Shown here one piece after another: positions 36,583 through 45,672 of a DNA stretch of 64,000 bases. The position numbers and the translations under genes are program-made. Under the pieces are notes generated by a model. The model saw only the letters and a program-made list of their open reading frames with translations. It was not told the DNA's origin and did no database searches. Within the stretch, counting starts at the first letter, position 1. Every line of letters starts with the position of its first letter. This stretch comes from Rhodopseudomonas pentothenatexigens (GTDB lineage: Bacteria; Pseudomonadota; Alphaproteobacteria; Rhizobiales; Xanthobacteraceae): the NCBI RefSeq assembly GCF_900218015.1, contig NZ_UFQQ01000006.1, forward strand, positions 62,001 through 126,000, read 5' to 3'.

Positions 36583-37406
36583 TGGCGATGAGCAACACGA
36601 TGCCCGAGCAGCGGGAGCCGGGCGACATCGAGGCGCTGCTGCCGTGGTACGCCGCCGGCACGCTCAGCGCCCGTGACGCCCGTCGCGTCGCCGAGGCGCT
36701 CGACCGCGATCCGGAACTGGCGCGGCAATACGACGTCATCCTCGAAGAATATGCCGCGACCATCGAGCTGAACGAGAGCCTGGGGGCGCCGTCGTCGCGC
36801 ACGCTGCAGAAGCTGCTCAGCGCGATCGATGCCGAGCCAGCCCCGGCATCGGGCGCCGGGCGCGGGCTGGGCGCGCGATTTGCCGGGTTCTTCGCCGGGC
36901 TGTCGCCGAAGGCGCTGGCCTGGTCGGCGTCGGTCGCCGGCCTTGCGCTGTTGCTGCAGGCCGGGCTGATCGGGGCGATGCTGGCATGGCCCGATTCCGG
37001 CCTGCTGCAGATCGCTGCCGACCAGCGGCCGCGTGACATCGCCTCGGCGCCGCCCGCCGCCGCCCCGGCGCCGCCGCCCGCCGCCGCGCTGCCCGAGCGC
37101 GCCGGCGACGCGGCCAAGCCGGCCGCACCGATGGTGATGGCGGAGCGGCCGGGCGGGCCGGTGATGCGAAGCCTGGCGCCGCAGACCGCGCCTCCGCGTG
37201 TGCTGGTCAAGTTCGCGTCGGAGGCACGCGCCGGCGAGATCGCGGCGCTGCTCGACCGATACAACGCCGTCGTGGTCGATAGCAGCAGAGGCGGGGTATT
37301 CCGGCTGCAGTTCGGCGACCGTCCGCTATCGAAGCAGGATCAGGAGAATCTGGTCGGCCGTCTGCAGAAAGAGCAGATCGTCAGCGTGGTGCTCGCCGCG
37401 CCCTGA
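36579..37406 (+). CDS. Putative single-pass anti-sigma factor
   Basis: The 275-residue protein has a cytoplasmic N-terminus (EALLPWYAAGTLSARDARRV, as in zinc-less anti-sigma domains) and one transmembrane helix at about residues 108-131. An Ala/Pro linker (150-175) leads to a C-terminal domain, PRVLVKFASEARAGEIAALL, with ending LQKEQIVSVVLAAP. That domain resembles small protease-inhibitor or propeptide-like folds. It overlaps the sigma gene by ATGA, so partnership is strongly suggested. No HxxxCxxC zinc motif is visible. The periplasmic domain may sense the signal; this is inferred. Confidence 0.8.
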   Translation: MMAMSNTMPEQREPGDIEALLPWYAAGTLSARDARRVAEALDRDPELARQYDVILEEYAATIELNESLGAPSSRTLQKLLSAIDAEPAPASGAGRGLGARFAGFFAGLSPKALAWSASVAGLALLLQAGLIGAMLAWPDSGLLQIAADQRPRDIASAPPAAAPAPPPAAALPERAGDAAKPAAPMVMAERPGGPVMRSLAPQTAPPRVLVKFASEARAGEIAALLDRYNAVVVDSSRGGVFRLQFGDRPLSKQDQENLVGRLQKEQIVSVVLAAP

Positions 37407-37580
37407 TACGTCGCGCCGCAGGATCCGCCGTTGCCTGCCCTGGCGAGTCACCCTGGCGAGGCTGTGCCGCGCCGTGTCGACGCCCGCGGCGAGACGACGC
37501 AATCCCTGGTGATGTTTCACATCCGCGCGCGCCGGAAAAAAGTGGCAACCGAATTGAACGTCCCAGCGTTGTCCGATGAC

Positions 37581-37704
37581 CAATCGTTGTGGGAGCGGAA
37601 ACCACCTCCCCAACGAGGCCGTATTCGGCGCGAGCGCCCATCCACCCCAGCGCCTGATATGGCTGTGACCCGCCCGGTTGTCCCCCCGGGCGGGTCTTTC
37701 GTTT
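37581..37704 (+). ncRNA. Candidate small RNA with anti-Shine-Dalgarno-like loop
   Basis: Within a 474-bp gap there is a folded module on the plus strand. It has a 10-bp stem (CGTTG-bulge-GGGAG at 37585-37595 with CTCCC-CAACG at 37606-37615) presenting ACCACCTCCC-type sequence, a small GCCG-TATT-CGGC hairpin at 37618-37629, and an intrinsic terminator at 37667-37704. CCUCC-containing hairpins are typical of alphaproteobacterial regulatory RNAs that block ribosome-binding sites. The 5' end is uncertain: TTGAAC at about 37555 could be a -35, but no good -10 was found. It could also be the 3' end of a longer transcript. Confidence 0.4.
37667..37704 (+). terminator. Rho-independent terminator
   Basis: GACCCGCCCGG (37667-37677) pairs perfectly with CCGGGCGGGTC (37686-37696) around an 8-base loop and is followed by TTTCGTTT. 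The nearest upstream protein gene ends 260 bp earlier, which points to a separate short transcript ending here. Confidence 0.75.
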
Positions 37705-37880
37705 CCGGGCCGCGGTCGGGTCTCGCTTGGGCCTTTTCGAGATCAAAAAGGCTGAGCTCGTGGAGCTACGAGTTACCGCTGCTCTGGACATGGTAAATTT
37801 TTGTTAACAACATTGTTCTTAAGCTTTGCGTCGATTCGTGAGTTGCGTCGCGTTCCTTTTCCTCTCCTGGCGGACTGACC

Positions 37881-38390
37881 ATGGAACAGACCGACGCCGA
37901 GCGCGGCCGTGCGCTCGTCGAGCGCTGGTGTTTGCTCGCTGAGCAGCGGCTGGACTACCTCACCGAGCTGTTCGAAAGCGGCCGATGGCGCCGTTTTTTC
38001 GGTGAGCGCGAGTTTCTCGAGAACATCCAGGATGCTAAAGCCGCCGTCGAATCGTGGCGCGATCTGTTGAAGCGCGAGGCGACGCTGGACAACCGGCCGG
38101 TCGATCTGTCCTGGCTCGGCCGCAACAAGCAGGTCGCGCCGCGCCTGGCGTTCGCCTTCGACGGCGAAATCATCAACGGCTCGGCGCCCAAGCGGCTGCC
38201 GGCACCGCCGAAAGCTCAGGCGCCAACGGCAAAGCCAACCGCCGCGGCGAAGTCGGCCGAGCCGCCCCCGCGCCCGGTGGCCGAGCAAGCCGCCCCGGCA
38301 ATCGTGCCGGACGACCTTCCGGTGTGGCTGCATGCGCTCGATCCGGAGCGGATGGGACAGCGCTACTCCCTGCTACGCAAGGCCGGCTGA
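37881..38390 (+). CDS. TIGR03809-like conserved protein
   Basis: The 169-residue protein has a conserved helical N-terminus (RGRALVERWCLLAEQRLDYL, then TELFESGRWRRFF), followed by an Ala/Pro-rich linker (about 105-140) and a short C-terminal block (LPVWLHALDPERM). This matches, from memory, the TIGR03809 family restricted to Bradyrhizobium and Rhodopseudomonas relatives. There is no signal peptide or known catalytic motif. Function is unknown. A TIGR03808-like Tat protein occurs 11 kb away. Confidence 0.75.
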   Translation: MEQTDAERGRALVERWCLLAEQRLDYLTELFESGRWRRFFGEREFLENIQDAKAAVESWRDLLKREATLDNRPVDLSWLGRNKQVAPRLAFAFDGEIINGSAPKRLPAPPKAQAPTAKPTAAAKSAEPPPRPVAEQAAPAIVPDDLPVWLHALDPERMGQRYSLLRKAG

Positions 38391-38839
38391 TTATCGCCGG
38401 CGCTCCGGCGCACACGACCGTTAGAACACGGCACCGGCGCCTGATTGTCGCCTCGGCGATTCAACCTTGGTCGTAAGGCTGAAGGGTCGCAACCCGCGCG
38501 CCGCCGTCATCGACCAACTATCCGGGTGTCGCGAACATCAATATTTACCGCGACTTCACGATCACTTTTGACCTCGATCAAGCTTGCAGCAGGGCCGAGA
38601 GCCCGGCGATCTTCGCAATCTGACGCCAATGAGCGCCGAATTGCGCCGCCGATGTTTAACGGATTGGAACGAATTTCGGTGCACTTATTACGTGCGAACC
38701 CGTTCTGGATTCGCTCATAAGATGAAATTCACAGTAGGGGGACAACGCGGCGACGTGCGCCCCTTGCCGTGCCGTGGATCCCTCTCCCATGCGCTGAGTA
38801 CAGCCACGCAGCCGCGCGGCCTCGTCGGGAATCAGATCC
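38391..38839. other. Long leader region before the chemotaxis receptor
   Basis: This 449-bp region has no convincing gene. It contains an FNR/FixK-type box at 38568-38581 and an AT-richer stretch at 38650-38750 that could hold a promoter. The short frame at 38584-38847 lacks a Shine-Dalgarno sequence and recognisable features and was not called. Confidence 0.4.
38568..38581. promoter_or_regulatory. FNR/FixK-type box upstream of chemotaxis receptor
   Basis: TTGACCTCGATCAA fits TTGA-N6-TCAA exactly and is close to the TTGAT-N4-ATCAA ideal. It is 258 bp before the receptor ATG, which would leave an untranslated leader of about 220 nt if it activates from -41.5. Anaerobic control of the receptor is inferred. 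Confidence 0.45.
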
Positions 38840-40906
38840 ATGTCTAGTGCTCATTCGTCGCACGTGTCGCCCGCTGCGGCGGGCCCGTTTTCGTTCTTCA
38901 CCAACCGCAAAATCGGCATCAAAATCGCCATCGGCTTCGCCGCCGTCGAAGTGCTGCTGGCGCTGCTGGCGATCCTGAACTACGCCAACTTCAGCAAGCT
39001 CGGCGAAGCATTCTCCGCATTCGATCAACGCGTCGGCGTCGTCGACACGGTTCGCGACATCGAACTGGACTTCGTCAGTTTGCGCCGGACCGTGCGCGAA
39101 TACAGCCTCACTGGCGACGATGCGCTGATCGCCGAGGCCGGCAAGCGCCGCGCCGAACTTCAGGACAACATCAAGCGGGCGATGCAACAGGTCCGCGATC
39201 CCGGCCGTCAAGCTTCGATGGTCGAACTCGGCAGCAAGGTCGATTCCTACGTCGCACAGTTCGACGGGCTGACCAAACTCCGGCAGGATCAGAACCAGCT
39301 GTCGCTGACAGTGCTCGGGCCGGTCGGGCAGCGGATCGTCGGACGGCTCGAGCAATTGCAGTCCGCGACGATGAGCGGCGACGGCAACAGCGATCAAGCG
39401 CTCCTGGTCGGCCAATCGATGAAGCAGTTCCTGCTGCTGCGGCTGTTCGCCAGCAAGGTTCTGGGCATTCATCTGGAGAAGGCCGCTCAGGCCAGCGCCG
39501 AAAAGGCGCTGGCGGATTTCAGGACTGCGCTGTCGACGATGAAGACGGTGCTCACCGCCGACTCCGAACGCAAGCAGCTTGCGGCGATCGAGGCCGACCT
39601 CGCGATCTACGCCGACGGCTATCAACGGTCGGTCCGCGACGTGAACGAGATCGACGCCACCATCACGGCGATGACCAAGGTCGCGCAATCGCTGGCCGGC
39701 GATGCGGCGGCCATCAAGCAGTCCGGTGTCGCCGAACAGAAGCAGATCGGCCACCAGACCACGGCGCTGATCGGCGAGACCCAGAACCAGATCCTGTTCA
39801 TCACCCTGGGCGCGATGGCGCTCGGCTTTCTGCTCGCCTGGCTGATCGGCCGCGCGGTGTCGAAACCGATCGTGGCGATGTCGGGGGTGATGAAGGAGCT
39901 GGCCGCCGGCAACACCGATGTCGAAATCGTCGGCTCCGGCCGTTTGGACGAGATCGGCCTGATGGCCTGCACCGTCGAAGTGTTCAGGAACAACGCGCTG
40001 GAATGCGATCGCCTGAAGACCGAGCAGGAGGAGGCCGAACGCCGCGTCGCCGCCGAGCACAAGGCGGAGATGCAGCGGCTCGCCGATCACTTCGAAGGCG
40101 CGGTCGGTGAGATCATCGATACCGTGACGTCGGCTTCGACCGAGCTCGAAGCCTCGGCCGGTACGCTGACGACGACCGCCGAGCGCTCACAGGAGCTCGC
40201 CTGCTCGGTGGCCGCGGCCTCCGAACAGGCCTCCTCCAACGTGCAGTCGGTGGCGTCGGCGACCGAAGAGATGGCGTCCTCGATCACCGAGATCAGCCGT
40301 CAGGTGCAGGAGGCGGCGCGGATCGCCAACGAGGCAGTGGATCAGGCGCGCAAGACCAACGACCGGATCGGCACGCTCGCCCAGGCGGCGAACCGGATCG
40401 GCGACGTCGTCGACCTGATCAACACCATCGCCGGCCAGACCAACCTGCTGGCGCTCAACGCCACGATCGAGGCGGCACGCGCCGGCGACGCCGGTCGCGG
40501 CTTCGCGGTGGTGGCGCAGGAGGTCAAGGCGCTGGCCGAGCAGACCGGCAAGGCGACCGGCGAGATCAGCGCGCAGATCAGCAGCATGCAGTCGGCGACG
40601 CAGGAGTCGGTCGGGGCCATTCGCGAGATCGGCGGCACCATCGAGCGGATGTCGGAGATCGCCTCGACGATCGCGTCGGCGGTGGAAGAGCAGGGCGCCG
40701 CCACGCAGGAGATCTCGCGCAACGTGCAGCAGGCGGCGCGCGGCACTCACGACGTCTCCTCCAACATCGCCGACGTGCAGCGCGGCGCTACCGAGACCGG
40801 CTCGGCGTCGTCGCAGGTGCTGTCCGCCGCACAGTCGCTGTCGCGCGACAGCACGCGCCTGAAGGACGAAGTCGACCGCTTCATGGAGACGGTGCGGGCT
40901 GCATAA
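38840..40906 (+). CDS. Methyl-accepting chemotaxis protein
   Basis: The 688-residue transducer has TM1 (about 28-50) and a roughly 265-residue helical periplasmic domain resembling the helical bimodular (HBM) sensor fold. TM2 ([19 protein letters not shown]), HAMP, and a C-terminal signalling hairpin with [20 protein letters not shown] and [15 protein letters not shown] follow. The HBM-like domain in relatives binds organic acids, but the ligand here is unknown. It stands alone, without che genes nearby. A FixK-type box in its long leader suggests low-oxygen expression. Confidence 0.93.
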   Translation: MSSAHSSHVSPAAAGPFSFFTNRKIGIKIAIGFAAVEVLLALLAILNYANFSKLGEAFSAFDQRVGVVDTVRDIELDFVSLRRTVREYSLTGDDALIAEAGKRRAELQDNIKRAMQQVRDPGRQASMVELGSKVDSYVAQFDGLTKLRQDQNQLSLTVLGPVGQRIVGRLEQLQSATMSGDGNSDQALLVGQSMKQFLLLRLFASKVLGIHLEKAAQASAEKALADFRTALSTMKTVLTADSERKQLAAIEADLAIYADGYQRSVRDVNEIDATITAMTKVAQSLAGDAAAIKQSGVAEQKQIGHQTTALIGETQNQILFITLGAMALGFLLAWLIGRAVSKPIVAMSGVMKELAAGNTDVEIVGSGRLDEIGLMACTVEVFRNNALECDRLKTEQEEAERRVAAEHKAEMQRLADHFEGAVGEIIDTVTSASTELEASAGTLTTTAERSQELACSVAAASEQASSNVQSVASATEEMASSITEISRQVQEAARIANEAVDQARKTNDRIGTLAQAANRIGDVVDLINTIAGQTNLLALNATIEAARAGDAGRGFAVVAQEVKALAEQTGKATGEISAQISSMQSATQESVGAIREIGGTIERMSEIASTIASAVEEQGAATQEISRNVQQAARGTHDVSSNIADVQRGATETGSASSQVLSAAQSLSRDSTRLKDEVDRFMETVRAA

Positions 40907-40944
40907 GCCGCCGCGTTGTCGCGAGCAATTCGCAACTGATGTGT

Positions 40945-40970
40945 CGCGCCCGGGTCTGGTCCCGGGCGCG
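40945..40970 (+). terminator. Strong hairpin after chemotaxis receptor gene
   Basis: CGCGCCCGGG-TCTGGT-CCCGGGCGCG has a perfect 10-bp stem 39 bp after the receptor stop. The T-run is weak (CGCGTTTG), so it may only stabilise the 3' end. Confidence 0.5.
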
Positions 40971-41103
40971 CGCGTTTGCGCGATCTGTGGTCCAAAAGTG
41001 ACATCTATTCCAAATGTCATGAGGCGCGGTATCTCATTACTTCGCAGTATTGTTGCACCTCCGGCGCTGTGATTACTGTGCCTCGCACAGGCTGGGGACG
41101 AAT

Positions 41104-41562
41104 GTGCTGAGGGCATTGCGGAGCGGGGTGAAGGCAAGAGCGTCGGTCGCGCATGCGCGCCGTCCGAGCCGATCGCTCGCGGTCCGTAACGGGTCCGCTT
41201 GGTTCGGCGCCGCGCTGCGGATGTCGACCAGTTGGACCGTCACCCTCGCGCTGCTGCTGCAGATCGCGCTGTCGGCGATGCCGCCCGCGAGCGCCGCGTC
41301 GCTGGACGTTCTCAGCAGCGCCGGCATCTGCCATTCGATCGACACGTCCGCGCCGGCCGAGTCGCAGGATCGGGTAGTGGTGCACTTCAAGTGCATCGCC
41401 TGCGTCCTGGTCTGCAGCCTGCCGCCACCGTCGCTGGTCGTCACCGCGGCGCCGAGCTTGGCCTGGGCGTGGCTCGCGCACCGCTGGCCGCTCGCCGAAG
41501 CCGCTCCGCACAGCGCTCCCGTCTCCTCGCACTCCGCTCGCGGACCTCCGGATCTCGCGTAA
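41104..41562 (+). CDS. DUF2946-like small protein linked to the copper receptor
   Basis: The 152-residue protein has a hydrophobic signal-like segment (WTVTLALLLQIALSAMPPAS), then CHSID and a Cys-rich patch (FKCIACVLVC) and ends SARGPPDLA. It resembles DUF2946 proteins, several of which neighbour copper receptors such as OprC. GTG 41104 is favoured because GGGGA precedes it; ATG 41221 at the signal-like segment is an alternative. The OprC-like gene begins 152 bp downstream. The Cys patch could bind copper, which is an inference. Confidence 0.65.
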   Translation: MLRALRSGVKARASVAHARRPSRSLAVRNGSAWFGAALRMSTSWTVTLALLLQIALSAMPPASAASLDVLSSAGICHSIDTSAPAESQDRVVVHFKCIACVLVCSLPPPSLVVTAAPSLAWAWLAHRWPLAEAAPHSAPVSSHSARGPPDLA

Positions 41563-41714
41563 CCGCACGTTCGCTGATCGCGCCTTTTGCGCGGTGGCGA
41601 TGCTTTGCCGTTTCGCTGTTGCCATCGTCGCGTCCACTTCGTCGCGGCGCACGGGGGCACATGTCCTGCGCCAGCCACGCGCTGCGCGCGCTCGATCATC
41701 CGTGAGTTGTTACC

Positions 41715-44024
41715 ATGCCATCCGTCTTGTCCGCCGGCCTCAGCCGGTCGTTACTGCTGTCCACTTCGCTGCTGTCGCTGCCGCTGGCGGCCGTCGCCTT
41801 CTCGGCGGCCTCGCTGTCGTCGGCGCCGGCTTCGGCACAAACCGCCAGTCGGCTGTCGACCATCGTGGTCGATCCCGCCAGACCGCGCGCCAAACCGCGC
41901 GTTCGCGCCACCACGCCGTCACCGCAGCGCGGGCCGGTGATCCGCGACGCTGCGGTGGCTCCGTCGCCTGCCGCTGCATCGTCTCAGCCGGTGTCCGCCT
42001 CGGCCACGACGCTGCCTGGCTCGGCGGCGGTGACGCGCAGTCTCGGCACCAGCGACAGCGCCTCGCTGATCACCGACATTCCGGGCGGCGCAGTATGGGG
42101 CGCCGGCGGCGTCTCCAGTCTGCCGGCGCTGAACGGAGTCGGTGCCGACCGTGTGCAGGTGGCGATCAACTCGATGCTGATCAGCCCGGCGTGCCCGAAC
42201 GAGATGAATCCGCCGCTGTCCTTCGTCAATCCGCAGATGATCGCCAGCATGCGCGCCTATCTGGGTGTCGCGCCGGTCAGCGTCGGCGGCGACTACATCG
42301 GCGGTAAGATCGACGTCACCACCGCGCCGCCGCAGTTTGCGAGCGGGCCGAGCCTGCTCACCACCGCGACGGTCTCCGGCTTCTATCGCAGCAACGGCAA
42401 TGCCTACGGCGCCGATGCGCGCGCCACGATCGCCAGTCAGGACACCAGCGTCACCTACACCGGCGGCTGGGCCCGCTCCGGCAACTACAAGGCCGGCAAC
42501 GGCATGACGGTGAAGTCGACGCTGTGGGAGGTGCAGAACCACGCCGTCAGCATTTCGCGGCAGAGCGCCGGCAATCTGTTCACGCTGCAGGTAGGCGGGC
42601 AGTTCATCCCGTATCAGGGCTACGTCAATCAGTACATGGACATGGTTTCGAACCGGTCGATGTTCGTCAACGGCCGCTACGACGGCGTGTTCGACTGGGG
42701 CAAGCTGGAGACCTCGGCGTTCTATCACCGCATCCGGCACACCATGGGCTTCATCGCGCCGGACAAGATCGCCGACATGCCGATGGACACCCGTGGCACC
42801 GACCTCGGCTATAACATCAAGGCCTCGGTGATCGCTTCCGACCACGATCTGATCCGCATCGGCAACGAGACCCATGCGTATCGGCTCGACGACTGGTGGG
42901 ATCCGGTGCCTGGCTCGGGGATGATGATGTCGCCCAACACCTTCATCAACATCAACGACGGCCGCCGCACCCGGCTCGGCACTTTCGTCGAGTGGGAGCG
43001 TCACTGGAACCGGGAATGGACCACGCTGCTCGGCCTGCGCAACGACGTAGTGTGGATGGGGACCGGCAACGTCCAAGGCTATAGCGCCATGTACGCCGCC
43101 GATGCGGCCCGCTTCAACGGGCGTGACCGCGATCGCACCGACGTCAATTTCGACGGCTCGGCGCTGATCCGCTACGAACCCAACGCGATCAGCCAGTTCG
43201 AACTCGGCATCGCCCGCAAGACGCGCTCGCCGAATTTGTACGAGCGCTACGCTTGGTCGACCTCGGCGATGGCGATGAACATGATCGGCTGGTTTGGCGA
43301 TGGCAATGGTTATGTCGGCAACGTCGATCTGAAGCCGGAGAAGGCCCATACCGTGAGCTTCACCGCCGCCTGGCACGACCCGGCGCAGAAGCTCTGGGAA
43401 ATTCGGGTCACGCCGTATTACAGCTACGTGCAGGACTATATCGACGTGAACCGCTGCTTCGTCGCGGGCAGTTCGACCTGCTCGGCGGCGAACCTGACCA
43501 AGACCAATGCCTTCGTGTTCCTGCAGTTCGCCAACCACGATGCCGAACTCTACGGCGTCAATCTCGACGGCCGGCTCACGGCGTGGGACAATGCGGCTTA
43601 CGGTCGAGGCGTGCTGCGCGGGCAGTTCGCTTACGTGCACGGCCAGCGCACCGACGGGATCAATCTGTATCATGTGATGCCGGTCAACGCGAAGCTGGGG
43701 CTCGATCACGAGATCGGCGGCTGGGTCAATGGCATCGAGCTGCAGCTGGTCGGCGCCAAGACCCAGGCGAGCGAGGTGCGCAACGAGACCACGACCTCGG
43801 CCTACGCGCTGCTGAACCTGCGGACCGGCTATCGCTGGGAGAACGTGCGGCTCGATGTCGGCGTCGATAATGTGTTCGACAAGTTCTACACGCTGCCGCT
43901 CGGCGGAGCCGACCTCGTCGACTACCGCGCGGCCTCGATGATGGGCGGCACCTCCCCGATCTGGGGCTACGGCGTGCCCGGCATGGGCCGGTCGTTCAGC
44001 ACGCGACTGACGGTGTCGTTCTGA
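41715..44024 (+). CDS. oprC: OprC-like TonB-dependent copper receptor
   Basis: The 769-residue receptor has a signal peptide (about 1-42) and a Pro-rich linker. The plug begins LITDIPGGAVWGAGGVSSLP and the barrel ends FSTRLTVSF. Cys160 and Met164 form CPNEM, matching the CxxxM motif of Pseudomonas OprC. His342 and Met344 form HTM, matching its HxM motif. The two motifs are 182 residues apart here and 180 in OprC numbering (C143 to H323). OprC uses these four residues to bind copper at the outer membrane, so copper uptake is well supported. It is preceded by a DUF2946-like gene and followed by a terminator hairpin. Confidence 0.9.
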   Translation: MPSVLSAGLSRSLLLSTSLLSLPLAAVAFSAASLSSAPASAQTASRLSTIVVDPARPRAKPRVRATTPSPQRGPVIRDAAVAPSPAAASSQPVSASATTLPGSAAVTRSLGTSDSASLITDIPGGAVWGAGGVSSLPALNGVGADRVQVAINSMLISPACPNEMNPPLSFVNPQMIASMRAYLGVAPVSVGGDYIGGKIDVTTAPPQFASGPSLLTTATVSGFYRSNGNAYGADARATIASQDTSVTYTGGWARSGNYKAGNGMTVKSTLWEVQNHAVSISRQSAGNLFTLQVGGQFIPYQGYVNQYMDMVSNRSMFVNGRYDGVFDWGKLETSAFYHRIRHTMGFIAPDKIADMPMDTRGTDLGYNIKASVIASDHDLIRIGNETHAYRLDDWWDPVPGSGMMMSPNTFININDGRRTRLGTFVEWERHWNREWTTLLGLRNDVVWMGTGNVQGYSAMYAADAARFNGRDRDRTDVNFDGSALIRYEPNAISQFELGIARKTRSPNLYERYAWSTSAMAMNMIGWFGDGNGYVGNVDLKPEKAHTVSFTAAWHDPAQKLWEIRVTPYYSYVQDYIDVNRCFVAGSSTCSAANLTKTNAFVFLQFANHDAELYGVNLDGRLTAWDNAAYGRGVLRGQFAYVHGQRTDGINLYHVMPVNAKLGLDHEIGGWVNGIELQLVGAKTQASEVRNETTTSAYALLNLRTGYRWENVRLDVGVDNVFDKFYTLPLGGADLVDYRAASMMGGTSPIWGYGVPGMGRSFSTRLTVSF

Positions 44025-44032
44025 TCGCGCGC

Positions 44033-44060
44033 GGGGCCGCTCCCGATCGGAAGCGGCCCC
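44033..44060 (+). terminator. Terminator hairpin after oprC-like gene
   Basis: GGGGCCGCT (44033-44041) pairs with AGCGGCCCC (44052-44060) 9 bp after the receptor stop. The loop itself contains CCGATCGG. It is followed by GAAAACTC rather than a T-run. Confidence 0.5.
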
Positions 44061-44141
44061 GAAAACTCAGCGAAGGCCGCACTTCCCGCGGTGACCATGT
44101 TACCGGTCGGCGGGCTGCCAACACGTTGATAGTGTCTTCGC

Positions 44142-44381
44142 TCAATCGAACGAAATGCCGATCCGTCGTTCCTTTCGCCAGATCACCCGGCTGGGCCGCT
44201 TGATCTGATCGCTCGGGATGTGGAGCGTGAAGTGGTCGGGGATGGACAGGGGGGACGCGACGTCCAGCGCCGCGCCGGCTTTCGAAATGTTCCTGACGTT
44301 GCAGTCGATCGCGCCGCCGCCGAACTCGATCGTAGCGGCCTTCAAGACCCGCCGGCGCGGCGTTTTTCTCTGCTCATCCAT
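44142..44381 (-). CDS. PilZ-domain protein (possible c-di-GMP receptor)
   Basis: The 79-residue protein is a stand-alone PilZ domain: QRKTPRRRVLKAATIEFGGG supplies the RxxxR element and NISKAG supplies the (D/N)xSxxG element. Both c-di-GMP-binding motifs are therefore present. It is encoded alone, divergent from the following operon. The output partner is unknown. The diguanylate cyclase at 34.5-35.6 kb could supply the ligand, although physical linkage is lacking. Confidence 0.88.
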   Translation of the reverse strand: MDEQRKTPRRRVLKAATIEFGGGAIDCNVRNISKAGAALDVASPLSIPDHFTLHIPSDQIKRPSRVIWRKERRIGISFD

Positions 44382-44605
44382 TGGGCCGTTTGAACATGAG
44401 AGCTTTATAATTTTGTGAACATATCACCCAGTGTATCCCCGGGGAGGCGCTACCCGATTGCGCTTAGTTGAGGCACGGCGAGAGTGGCCTCGAAGGGGGA
44501 TGCCGCGGCGCGTGACCGGCGCGGCGTGATATCGCCGGCAAAAAGCCCCGTCACGGCAAGGAAGAAACTTCCTCGCACCTTCAAGGGCTGCGACACGGGA
44601 CCGTT

Positions 44606-45667
44606 GTGAGTCGGTGGAGCAAGGTTGCGCTGCGCCGAAGAGTTTGCCATTTTTACGGTTGCATGGAACCTCGGATGCAATCGCGATGTTCGGCGGCGGG
44701 CGGCGTCGAGCAATTGGGAAACTGGATTGTCCGGCTGCGGCCGGGCGAACTGCTGAGTGTCACTGGGATCGGCATCAACGAGGTTCGAAAGGCTCTGGCG
44801 ACCGTTGAAACGGAGCGCTCTGCCTTGATTCTCCCCGACGCGCCCGGTGCTGAAGCCATCCTGATCCATCTGGTCGATGATCTTGCAGACCTTGCCCTTG
44901 CGTGCTGGCCACATTGGTATGGGACGGACTGTTCGACGGAAGAGGGGCGTCGGATCGTGGCTGCTGACCACCCCGCGATCGCGGCGGCCTGGTTTCGCGC
45001 GGCTTCCAAGCGGGCGGCACATGGTCATCGGCCGCGTCTTCGGCGGATGTCGATCTCGATCGAATTCAAACAATTGATGCAGGCGATCGATCCCCCCCAT
45101 TTGTTGTTGCTCTCGACAATCGATCCAAGCGACACCGCCCGCTCCGCACCGGTCATTCAGGTCCTCGAGTGGTGTGCTAGCCATGAGGCGTCGGTGGTCG
45201 CTATCTTTCCGAGAAAACCGCCCGCCGTCGCGCCGTTCGATCGTCTTTTATATGGTGCCGTCGACGTCGTATCGGCAGTCCAGCCGCTGCAAACTCGCTT
45301 CATCGCCCCGAGCGGGCGCGCGCATCACGCGAGTCTGGTCGAGCAGCGCGTCGAGGCAGCGCTGCTTCAAGACGGCGAACTCGCCTCGCTGTTTGTGTGT
45401 AACCAGACTGTCGCAATCGACGGTTATGGCAGCCCGCGTGTCGATCTGTTGTGGCGGGACGGTCGCGTTGTCGTCGAGCTCGACGGCCCCGAGCACCAGG
45501 GCGATCCGAATTTCGCCAACGATCGTCACCGCGACTACGAACTCCTGGTGGCCGGCTATCTGGTGCTGCGCATCACCAACCAGCAGGTCGCCACCGATCT
45601 GCAGGCCGCCATCGAAAAGATCCGCGCTGTCGTTCGATTCCGAAGAACAACCCTCAACCTACGGTAA
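44606..45667 (+). CDS. DUF559-like (restriction-endonuclease-fold) nuclease, first gene of putative defence operon
   Basis: The 353-residue protein ends in a DUF559/Vsr-like nuclease domain (about 255-345). VDLLWRDGRVVVELDGPEHQ supplies acidic residues Asp280, Glu291 and Asp293 with His298. It is followed by NDRHRDYELLVAGYLVLRIT, the typical DxxRD...L...Gy.vlR block. The N-terminal 240 residues match nothing I recognise. GTG 44606 is preceded by a purine-rich ACGGGA; ATG 44663 is an alternative without a Shine-Dalgarno. The next gene starts 5 bp after its stop. Domain content predicts DNA cleavage; target and trigger are unknown. Confidence 0.8.
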   Translation: MSRWSKVALRRRVCHFYGCMEPRMQSRCSAAGGVEQLGNWIVRLRPGELLSVTGIGINEVRKALATVETERSALILPDAPGAEAILIHLVDDLADLALACWPHWYGTDCSTEEGRRIVAADHPAIAAAWFRAASKRAAHGHRPRLRRMSISIEFKQLMQAIDPPHLLLLSTIDPSDTARSAPVIQVLEWCASHEASVVAIFPRKPPAVAPFDRLLYGAVDVVSAVQPLQTRFIAPSGRAHHASLVEQRVEAALLQDGELASLFVCNQTVAIDGYGSPRVDLLWRDGRVVVELDGPEHQGDPNFANDRHRDYELLVAGYLVLRITNQQVATDLQAAIEKIRAVVRFRRTTLNLR

Positions 45668-45672
45668 CGCCT

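Noticed and set aside
37381-37796. Short frames on both strands in the gap after the anti-sigma gene
   Set aside because: Both lack Shine-Dalgarno sites and overlap a terminator and the proposed RNA hairpins.
38584-38847. An 87-codon frame before the chemotaxis receptor
   Set aside because: No Shine-Dalgarno, no recognisable motif, and it runs into the receptor start in another frame.
44450-45184. A minus-strand frame overlapping the nuclease gene of the putative defence operon
   Set aside because: The plus-strand product has nuclease motifs and operon coupling; the antisense frame shows no domain or Shine-Dalgarno sequence.
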